DNA of 64,000 nt. It comes from Chloroflexi bacterium GWB2_49_20 (GTDB lineage Bacteria; Chloroflexota; Anaerolineae; Anaerolineales; Villigracilaceae). Both the position numbers and the translations under genes were made by a program. Below the pieces are notes generated by a model. It saw only the letters and a program-made list of their open reading frames with translations, did no database searches and was not told the origin of the DNA. Positions within the stretch are counted from its first letter, which is position 1, and every line of letters begins with the position of its first letter. Positions 58,280 to 64,000 of this stretch are shown here, piece after piece. The stretch spans positions 1 through 64,000 of the forward strand of contig MGMF01000016.1 of the NCBI GenBank assembly GCA_001796335.1. Direction: 5' to 3'.

Positions 58280-59197
58280 TTATTTCCCTAAAGCAGGAAT
58301 GGCTTCCAGGGCAATCTTCTCGAGCAGATCCTGGTTGGTGATGGCTTGATCTTTCCAACTGTTGACACCAAATGCGCTGATAAAACAGAAATCATTGATA
58401 CCAGCTTCCGTGTAACGTCCAACGGCATCGTAAAATGCCTCCATCGAGCGGAACAGACCGTCTGAAGTCCATCCGAAGATGAAGGTTCGTCCGATGTGGA
58501 CCGGGTCACGTCCGACCTCGAGCGCGAACTCGCACAGCATTTCACAACGCTGGCGGGTCATATCACTGCTTTGTTTGGGTGTTAAGTCCTTGCCCGGGTA
58601 ATAACTGTTCCAGGCATCCCCATGCCTGGCAGCCAGGCGCAAAGCCCTGGGTCCGTGGGCTGCCACATTGAATACAGGCCGGGGTTGTGAAATAAACAGC
58701 GGGCGCAAGTGTGCTTCCTGGATGTTATAGTATTTTCCGGGGTAGGTGGTTACTTCTTCTTTCAACATTCGGTCGATGATCTCCACGAATTCCCCGTAGC
58801 GTTCGGAGCGCTCACGTGGTGCCCAATCTGGAACGCCGGTCATTGTGTGGCAGCTCCTGGCTCCGGCTGAACCCACGCCCAGCTCCAGCCGGCCTCCTGA
58901 GATATGATCCAGAGTAAAGGCCATGCGTGCCAGGAGCGCCGGGTTGCGCAGGGTCATGCTGGCCACCAGCATGCCGAGCGAGATCCGATCCGTTTGGGTT
59001 GCCAGGGCAGTCAATACACTCCAGCAATCATACCAATCCATCACTTTGTCGTGCGGATTAACAAAATGGTCTGGCACCCAGAGCTTATCGAAACCCAGAG
59101 ATTCAATCAATCTTCCGTGTTCAATGAGCTGTTTCCAGGGGGGGACCGGTCCAATACTGATCCCGAATGTGGGCTTGCCGTCATTTTTTATGTTCAA
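58280..59197 (-). CDS. LLM-class flavin-dependent oxidoreductase
   Basis: A 305-residue protein of the luciferase-like monooxygenase/F420-dependent family. FGISIGPVPPWKQLIEHGRLIESLGFDKLWVPDHFV at the N-terminus, GMLVASMTLRNPALLARMAFTLDHISGGRLELGVGSAG (about 75-112), and PRPVFNVAAHGPRALRLAARHGDAWN are the family blocks. It probably reduces or oxidises a small substrate with F420 or flavin. The start is TTG at 59197 with AAGGAGGG five bases before it. Confidence 0.9.
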   Translation of the reverse strand: MNIKNDGKPTFGISIGPVPPWKQLIEHGRLIESLGFDKLWVPDHFVNPHDKVMDWYDCWSVLTALATQTDRISLGMLVASMTLRNPALLARMAFTLDHISGGRLELGVGSAGARSCHTMTGVPDWAPRERSERYGEFVEIIDRMLKEEVTTYPGKYYNIQEAHLRPLFISQPRPVFNVAAHGPRALRLAARHGDAWNSYYPGKDLTPKQSSDMTRQRCEMLCEFALEVGRDPVHIGRTFIFGWTSDGLFRSMEAFYDAVGRYTEAGINDFCFISAFGVNSWKDQAITNQDLLEKIALEAIPALGK

Positions 59198-59417
59198 GGA
59201 ATCCCTCCTTCTGGTTGAGCAAGACTTGCGATAACCATCCAACTTTGAATATTTGGCAGGAGATCCGGAAATATCAAAACGCTTGCCAGGAACGGTTCAG
59301 CGCGTTGCTGCTGTGGGCCAAGCTCACAGTCGTTGGATCAAGATTGTGGAAGGTTGGCAACCTGCGCAGAATCATATAACTGTGAAGTGCGCTGTGTCAG
59401 GCAGCTGCTTCACGGAT
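59198..59417. other. intergenic, no gene seen
   Basis: No credible frame lies between the TTG start at 59197 and the following gene end. The sequence has no clear terminator. Confidence 0.4.
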
Positions 59418-59840
59418 TCACGTTGACCGGCGACGGCTGCGAATGAACAGGACAACTGAACCGACTGCGCCAACGATGAAGGCTGCAGGGCAGATCAGCG
59501 TGGCGAGAAAAAAGGCCGCGACGGCGAGGCCCTGCATCAGAATCTGGAGCGCACCCGTGGTTGCCGAATTGTGGGCGACAGCCGCGAAAACGTTGTTCAG
59601 AAGGACGAAGAGAGCAAGACCGAGTAGCGACGCGTAGAGGAGGAACCTGAACTGCCTTGCGGTTCGCCAGGGATGGACGATTGCAAGGACAAAGGCAGTA
59701 GCTGCAAGAAAGGCTAACAGTATGCCGGGTGGATTATCGTTGATACCTACAGCGGCAGCGGCAATTACCGACAAGCCACAGATCGCCAGGAGCATAAGCG
59801 TCTTGATTCTGTTGCGAGGTGTTGAAAAAGCATCCATCAT
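59418..59840 (-). CDS. small four-helix membrane protein
   Basis: A 140-residue protein with four hydrophobic helices (about 13-33, 39-55, 66-87, 98-131) and a C-terminal RSRRR tail. No family was recognised. The gene follows a minus-strand order with no close partner. Confidence 0.65.
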   Translation of the reverse strand: MMDAFSTPRNRIKTLMLLAICGLSVIAAAAVGINDNPPGILLAFLAATAFVLAIVHPWRTARQFRFLLYASLLGLALFVLLNNVFAAVAHNSATTGALQILMQGLAVAAFFLATLICPAAFIVGAVGSVVLFIRSRRRST

Positions 59841-59916
59841 GACAGTCTCCTTTTTTGATAGTGGATTTCGTCTATGGCTGCCTGACGGTTTGCGTACGTC
59901 CCGCCTGTTGGGCGGT

Positions 59917-59938
59917 CTTTGGATAATAAAACATGATT
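59917..59938 (+). repeat. 22-bp direct repeat, left copy
   Basis: The 22 bases starting CTTTGGATAATAAAACATG are identical to 60402-60423. The two copies bracket the small gene at 59954-60292. Nearby AACGGTTTGCG-like sequence (59884) belongs to the repeat family at 56641 and 62348. Confidence 0.9.
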
Positions 59939-59953
59939 TTTGGAGGGGCTTCC

Positions 59954-60292
59954 TTACTCCATCCTATTAAAGGGCACAACCGTTGACTTTCTTCTCGACT
60001 TTGATTTATCTTCAATCAATGAGAAGGTCAAAGTCTTGCCTCTAAAACTCCACTTGTACCTGCCAATCCCTGACTCGGGATCGGCGTAAAGCCCTGCTTC
60101 GTCAAGTACTTCAAACACATCTCCTATTATTTTGTATGTTGAAGTGACAATAACCTCCCCATCAAGGGTTATCGTCAATCTGCCTTGCCCATCGAATTCG
60201 ACTACAGGTGAAACGTCACCTACCGTGTATGTAAAAATGCCTTTAGGAAAATTTGGCTCTGATTTATTGAGTGGTACAGGTTGTTCTGTCAT
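59954..60292 (-). CDS. small beta-rich protein, unknown
   Basis: A 112-residue protein with alternating strand-like segments (VVEFDGQGRLTITLDGEVIVTSTYKIIGDVFEVLDEAGLYADPE...YKWSFRGKTLTFSLIED), suggesting a compact beta-barrel such as a lipocalin-like or DUF fold. There is no signal peptide and no motif. It is bracketed by the 22-bp direct repeats, so it may be inserted. Confidence 0.6.
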   Translation of the reverse strand: MTEQPVPLNKSEPNFPKGIFTYTVGDVSPVVEFDGQGRLTITLDGEVIVTSTYKIIGDVFEVLDEAGLYADPESGIGRYKWSFRGKTLTFSLIEDKSKSRRKSTVVPFNRME

Positions 60293-60401
60293 TATAGGGT
60301 CCTTCCTATTGAACCATTGGAAAGTATTTCCGAATGGTTGGTTTTATCGGAAAGTGTGGGCGAATGCCTGCAATTATCCGGTACACGTGGTATCGGGTGA
60401 C

Positions 60402-60423
60402 CTTTGGATAATAAAACATGATT
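60402..60423 (+). repeat. 22-bp direct repeat, right copy
   Basis: Identical to 59917-59938 and in the same orientation. It lies 110 bases after the start of the small beta-rich gene on the minus strand. Confidence 0.9.
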
Positions 60424-60437
60424 GTGTGGGTTAGATT

Positions 60438-60504
60438 GGGAAGACGTATCCTGGACGACCTTCTGTGTGGAGTAGTAAATCATCCATCCAGGATATGTCT
60501 TCCC
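60438..60504. terminator. 18-bp-stem hairpin at a transcription end
   Basis: GGGAAGACGTATCCTGGA (60438-60455) pairs with 60487-60504 with one mismatch across 31 bases, followed on the plus strand by TTTCTTT. It can act as a terminator on the plus strand and may stop the minus-strand DUF4345-like gene, which ends at 60539. Confidence 0.6.
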
Positions 60505-60538
60505 TTTCTTTAGCGGGTTGTCTTGCCTATGGCGCTGG

Positions 60539-60922
60539 TTAAGTACTTGCTGATTTCCCAAACTGGAAATATCCGAAACCTGCCGCAAGCAGGAAATAGA
60601 TGACCACAGTGGACCAGACCAGGCTATTCCCGACCCCATATAATGCATCAAATACTGAGGCGATGAATCCGGTGGCACTCATAATGAACCCGCCCATGAT
60701 GATCGCCTTCATAGCTTCGTCCTTTGGCATGACATTTCTGGCAAACCAAAGGATGGCCGCAATCCCGAGGAAGGCTGAGCCCAGATACCTCGCAAGATAC
60801 TGTCCGGAAACATCAAGAGCCACACCGTACATGGACATGGTTTGGACTGGCATCAAGATGAAAGCTAATCCGAAGAGTAATCCCACCACAGCAGAAATCG
60901 ACATGAATGTTCCAAGTTTCAT
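60539..60922 (-). CDS. DUF4345-like small membrane protein
   Basis: A 127-residue protein starting MKLGTFMSISAVVGLLFG with four hydrophobic helices; the pattern (SMYGVALDVSGQYLARYLGSAFLGIAAILWFARN) resembles the DUF4345 family of unknown function. The ATG at 60922 has AAGGAG nine bases upstream and is preferred over an in-frame ATG at 60979. Confidence 0.7.
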   Translation of the reverse strand: MKLGTFMSISAVVGLLFGLAFILMPVQTMSMYGVALDVSGQYLARYLGSAFLGIAAILWFARNVMPKDEAMKAIIMGGFIMSATGFIASVFDALYGVGNSLVWSTVVIYFLLAAGFGYFQFGKSAST

Positions 60923-61022
60923 TTGGTTTTCTCCTTTTGAATGAGAAGCTAATGTTTTGAAAAAATTTTTTTCAAACAAACCTGATTATTATCAATAACT
61001 TCCTCCTTTCCGTCGGGTTGGG

Positions 61023-61139
61023 CTAGCCAGTCACACCTGCAGATTTGTGGAAATGAACAATAATCCACCCGGCTTTTTGCTTCTCCAGGATCCAGGTGCA
61101 GCGCACAGGTGTCTCATTTTCGAAATTCATCCTGGTCAT
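61023..61139 (-). pseudogene. 3' fragment of an NTF2-like gene
   Basis: The minus strand encodes MTRMNFENETPVRCTWILEKQ...IIVHFHKSAGVTG with a TAG stop. GWIIVHFHKSA is typical of the C-terminal strand of SnoaL/DUF4440-like NTF2 proteins. The N-terminal domain is missing. It is a remnant unless translated alone. Confidence 0.55.
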
Positions 61140-61749
61140 CTTTCTAATCCTTTCTTTGAGAAAAACCAGAAAACCACTTCATTTTCACTGAAGGTTGTCA
61201 TTATTATTAATCCCCTGCAGATAATGATTATCGGTCAATTTTCAAACAAAAGGCTCTGATATTATTCTCCAGCAAAATGTCATGATCATTTCGCATTTAT
61301 GCCACGATAGATCAATCACCACCCTATGATCCGCTCTCCAGGATCCACAATGCGCTTACATCATTTCTCCTTCTATTTCATTAAGTATAAGAAATTAATT
61401 ACATCTTTTCAATATTGGGAAAAATTTCACAAAGTATATAAACCAAACCCCCAGGATATACCTTAACCGCTATTTGAATGTCAATCGGCAAATGGGCTGA
61501 AGCAATGTTGGGTTTCACCCTGTTGGGGTCTTTTGCGTTTTGGTGGGGGCAGGATGGGGAGATTGATGGATGCGCTCTACCCAACCTTGCTGGCAGGCGG
61601 CGAGATAAAAGCCTGAGAGCATATAAACGCCTAAGGTGGAGAAATTACTTGTAAGTCGCACAGACTCCCACCAGTCAGGTGCACGCTGTATTGGGCGGCA
61701 CTTTGTGTGGCGAGTGCAAATATCATAACAAATTTGGTTGTTGTTCTTG
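61140..61749. other. intergenic with repeats, no gene seen
   Basis: The 46-bp direct repeat at 61542-61587 lies here, with a poor copy of a GTTGGGTTTCACCC repeat just before it. An open minus-strand frame at 61515-61757 covers it but has no start support. Confidence 0.5.
61542..61587 (+). repeat. 46-bp direct repeat, left copy
   Basis: The bases from GGTGGGGGCAGGATGGGGAG to CTACCCAACCT are identical to 63601-63646 (46 of 46). Both copies are in the same orientation and bracket a 2.0-kb segment with three small genes. Confidence 0.92.
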
Positions 61750-62247
61750 TCATACAATTTTCAAGAGCACAAAAATAAGCATTATCAACCAAAAAATGAA
61801 GACGCACACATATAGCAACACGAACATGACCGAATGTGAGAATATGAATTTCTTTTCCCTCTTTGCTGAACCTTTCAACGGTTTGCTTAAGAACCGAGGA
61901 ACAATCTGCGCGTGCATCAAGATGGAGAATAATCCTTGTTCTTCATTAAGACCAAGGATTTTTTCAAGTGCATACCCCCCCTTCAAAAGTTCATTTAAGA
62001 GTTGATACGTGCGGATTTCCAGCATTCCACAGATGAATGTTAGAACAACACCAAGTATTGATATTAATATCTTAGAAAACATGAGGGAGCCTGTCTGGAA
62101 TAAAGCACTGGCTAGAAACCCGTCTGCAGCAATAGAGAGACCAGCCACGGTAAAACGTATTTGTACCAAGTTATTGTGGTAATCTACAATTCCATTGTAG
62201 CCTGTACTCAAATTTTCACATTTGATTGTTGGGTTACTATTTTCCAT
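61750..62247 (-). CDS. membrane protein of unknown function
   Basis: A 165-residue protein (from MENSNPTIK) with a possible amphipathic N-terminus, two hydrophobic helices (about 35-75) and a strong C-terminal pair (about 135-165). AT-rich, unlike the neighbours. The start at 62247 is chosen with GGAGG eleven bases upstream, an unusually long gap, so 62265 is also possible. No family was recognised. Confidence 0.6.
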   Translation of the reverse strand: MENSNPTIKCENLSTGYNGIVDYHNNLVQIRFTVAGLSIAADGFLASALFQTGSLMFSKILISILGVVLTFICGMLEIRTYQLLNELLKGGYALEKILGLNEEQGLFSILMHAQIVPRFLSKPLKGSAKREKKFIFSHSVMFVLLYVCVFIFWLIMLIFVLLKIV

Positions 62248-62347
62248 GGTGTTGTTATCCTCCATGATTCTGTTCAACTCTGAAAACGTAATAATTACTC
62301 AGCCTCTTTTTAGAGCAACGATCTGTTCCTAAAAACCATTTTCTATT

Positions 62348-62413
62348 GGAACCGCCTAACGGTTTGCGTACGATCCCGCCTGTCCTGACTTTTTTGTCAG
62401 GGCAGGCTTTCTG
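62348..62413 (+). repeat. dispersed repeat with a GTCAGGGCAG hairpin
   Basis: AACGGTTTGCG, then CCCGCCTGTCCTGACTTTTTTGTCAGGGCAGGC forms an 11-12 bp hairpin. A close relative is at 56641-56690 and a short one at 59884-59912. Confidence 0.6.
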
Positions 62414-62555
62414 CGGGGTGGCAGCGGGCGGCGGGACTGGCAAGGCTGCTCATATTATCGCGCCGATTCTTCAGACCTGACAGGTTTTTTTGGGAAATTT
62501 TTTACAGGTGGATTGTTTTGCCTTCAGGTTCAACCTCATCCTTGTGATTACTGCC

Positions 62556-62858
62556 TTAAGGATCCTGTTTTATTATTCTCATTTCAGAATGACCACAATT
62601 TGGGCATCTGCCTTCTCTAATGTCAGTTCCTTCCCTGCTTGCACCAGCAACAGCCACTCCGCCAAACATGCTGCCGGGACCAAATAAATAAAGCTGGCTA
62701 AGAGCTTCTTGTGTGAATGGAACTCCACACTTGGCACAGCTTGCTTTAAATCTACCATAAAGAGCATCTATTTCAGATGTATTGGTTGCTTTGGAAGAAC
62801 GCACCAGCTCAGTAAAACAGTTTCCCCATGTGTTCATCGGAATTATCACTTCTGTCAT
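62556..62858 (-). CDS. small zinc-ribbon protein
   Basis: A 100-residue protein with CAKC near residues 41-44 and CPNC near residues 85-88, the two CxxC pairs of a treble-clef zinc ribbon. The linker has the phrase QEALSQLYLFGPGSMFGG. No family was recognised. A GC-rich RBS (GGAGG) precedes the ATG. Confidence 0.65.
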   Translation of the reverse strand: MTEVIIPMNTWGNCFTELVRSSKATNTSEIDALYGRFKASCAKCGVPFTQEALSQLYLFGPGSMFGGVAVAGASREGTDIREGRCPNCGHSEMRIIKQDP

Positions 62859-63266
62859 GAGTGCGCCTCCTGAGTGCTATTAAATTGCATCTTCGATAAC
62901 GGACTGTGGATGGTCTCCAGGCTGCTCATATTATCGCGCCGATGCTTCAGACCTGACAGGTTTCATCGTGACCTGGATCAATTATAAGTCCGCGCATCCA
63001 AGTCTAGCCGGTTGATCACACCTCTACGGAAACCTGTCAGGTTTTTCAAGTCCCGCATGTTTTAAGCGGGGTGGTGGCTGGGTGCAGGTAACCGCGATCC
63101 ATTCGTCGCTCATTTTTTATTTCTTTGGCTCGGCTGTCGCAGAGTTATACCGAACCAATTTATCCCAATCAATTTCGCCATTATCTTTACAGAAGATATT
63201 CGCAAATTCTTTGGTGAATTTATTGATCATTTGCGAATACGATATTACAAAATTATTTATCATCAC
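62859..63266. other. intergenic with repeats, no gene seen
   Basis: It contains the CTCATATTATCGCGCC repeat (62927-62942) and the 102-bp element (62947-63048). A plus-strand frame at 63082-63384 is a shadow of the small minus-strand gene at 63267-63446. Confidence 0.5.
62947..63048. mobile_element. 102-bp element bounded by an AACCTGACAGGTT-type palindrome, copy 2
   Basis: It has ends TCAGACCTGACAGGTTTCATC and AAACCTGTCAGGTTTTTCA, and its inside matches 42326-42427. Both copies are the same length (102 bp). Confidence 0.7.
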
Positions 63267-63446
63267 TCAAATCAATTTTTCAATTATGGAGTTGAGAATT
63301 GCATCATACCAATTGATTTTTTCACCGATCAAATCCTTTACTTTTTCGATTTCAGCATCTGATAATTCTCTATCCATTTCCTGAAAAGCAATTGTTTGAA
63401 TATCTTCAATGTTCAATGAATAAACAATTTCGTTTTTATCTTTCAT
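63267..63446 (-). CDS. small helical protein before a TdeIII-like restriction gene
   Basis: A 59-residue protein (MKDKNEIVYSLNIEDIQTIA...AILNSIIEKLI) with a strong binding site GGAGGAGT directly upstream of the ATG at 63446. It is AT-rich and acidic. Its role is unknown; its position next to a restriction gene suggests a small accessory or control protein. The open frame is convincing because of the RBS and clean end. Confidence 0.6.
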   Translation of the reverse strand: MKDKNEIVYSLNIEDIQTIAFQEMDRELSDAEIEKVKDLIGEKINWYDAILNSIIEKLI

Positions 63447-63600
63447 ACTCCTCCAAAATCAGTAAGTAAGTAGTTGGGTTGAGGGGCGGTTTATTGGGCA
63501 TATTGACGAACAATCAATTGCCCCGCGAAGTACCCGTCCGTAGGAGACCTGTAGGGTGTAGGGTGAAACCCAACTTCCTGAAGCAATGTTGGGTCGCTTC

Positions 63601-63646
63601 GGTGGGGGCAGGATGGGGAGATTGATGGATGCGCTCTACCCAACCT
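63601..63646 (+). repeat. 46-bp direct repeat, right copy
   Basis: Identical to 61542-61587. It lies just upstream on the plus strand of the TdeIII-like gene's 3' end (63668). Confidence 0.92.
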
Positions 63647-63667
63647 ACCAACACTAGACGCAGGTTT

Positions 63668-64000
63668 TTATGCCTTAAATGTGGAGAAGTAAGAATCGAT
63701 TTCCGGGCGCAATTCGATTCCAACTCTTTCAAAACAATTGAGCAGTTCGTTATAAGCTCCTTGTCCACCCAGGAAATCCCAAAACTCTTCAGCTACTTTC
63801 AACTCTTCTTTTAAATCCAACATACCTTTCATTGTCCATCGCTGATAGGGTTCAGGCTCATAGGGATTGTATGGAATTGCTATGCAAGACTTGACATCCG
63901 CTCTGGGATCTTGTGCCAATTTTATTGCCACCCACTCCAACATAGTTCTTTTGAAATCTTTAAAGTTGCTAATATTTGGTTTAACCGTTTTTAGGTCAAA
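63668..64000 (-). CDS. TdeIII-like type II restriction endonuclease, 3' part
   Basis: The frame is open from the window edge and covers about the last 110 residues. CIAIPYNPYEPEPYQRWTMKGMLDLKEE, EEFWDFLGGQGAYNELLNCFERVGIELRPEID and YFSTF match the C-terminal part of TdeIII-family type II restriction endonucleases. The catalytic N-terminal part and any methylase lie outside the window. AT-rich. Confidence 0.85.
   Translation of the reverse strand, partial: FDLKTVKPNISNFKDFKRTMLEWVAIKLAQDPRADVKSCIAIPYNPYEPEPYQRWTMKGMLDLKEELKVAEEFWDFLGGQGAYNELLNCFERVGIELRPEIDSYFSTFKA

Noticed and set aside
61515-61757. 80-residue minus-strand open frame
   Set aside because: It covers the 46-bp repeat, has no RBS and no protein-like composition.
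63082-63384. 100-residue plus-strand open frame
   Set aside because: It is the shadow of the minus-strand small gene at 63267-63446, which has a strong RBS and better composition.

Overview
The window looks like an accessory-rich stretch of a bacterial chromosome, most likely a Chloroflexota genome of the Anaerolineae type. This is inference from gene content (PdxS/PdxT next to an R3H-domain ATPase and thymidylate kinase, FmdB zinc ribbon, DUF885 peptidase-like protein, SGNH lipoprotein, CoA-ester enzymes) and from the GC-rich housekeeping genes mixed with AT-rich islands. No rRNA, no intact tRNA, no CRISPR array, and no recognisable transposase or integrase was seen.

Layout. 0-13.8 kb: a zinc-ribbon/TPR-like membrane protein, an SDR oxidoreductase, a GNAT-like protein coupled to a GPH-type symporter, an EamA transporter coupled to a CitE-like lyase, a thiolase-like plus OB-fold pair, a nucleotidyltransferase pair, an SGNH-like lipoprotein, a tyrosine phosphatase and a DUF885 protein. 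13.9-17.8 kb: an AT-rich island with a NotI-like restriction enzyme, a Dam-type methylase and a membrane-anchored phosphoribosyltransferase, bounded by tRNA-like repeats. 17.8-23.1 kb: pdxS-pdxT-unknown-R3H ATPase-tmk, then fmdB. 23.1-31.1 kb: HigBA-like, two MntA/HepT-like pairs, a PEP/pyruvate-binding protein, an MFS exporter and a broken marR. 31.3-39.8 kb: an AT-rich orphan membrane protein, a GntR-slipin-PLDc_N-ABC operon, a GxxExxY gene inside a palindromic-repeat array, and a class V aminotransferase with a methyltransferase. 39.9-49.8 kb: an MqsR-like/Panacea toxin-antitoxin pair, a heterodimeric ABC exporter and an HD-GYP sensor. 50-64 kb: VapBC, GNAT, NTF2-like, methyltransferase/hydrolase, dapB, an XRE/membrane pair, an LLM oxidoreductase, several small membrane proteins, and the 3' part of a TdeIII-like restriction enzyme at the right edge.

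The most striking feature is how cargo sits here. Toxin-antitoxin pairs, restriction genes and sensors repeatedly lie between an intact host gene and a partial copy of that gene's own end: the SDR 3' end, the fmdB 5' end (four copies), the PEP-binding gene 3' end (three copies), the ABC exporter 3' end and the dapB 3' end, with weaker cases at the pdxS promoter and at 59.9-60.4 kb. Separately, a GxxExxY (PD-(D/E)XK-like) gene lies between the two arms of the dispersed palindromic repeat, as if the palindromes were its non-autonomous derivatives. A 231-bp MITE with a 12-bp terminal inverted repeat and 8-bp target duplications is present three times, and a second 102-bp element bounded by a palindromic sequence is present twice in full.
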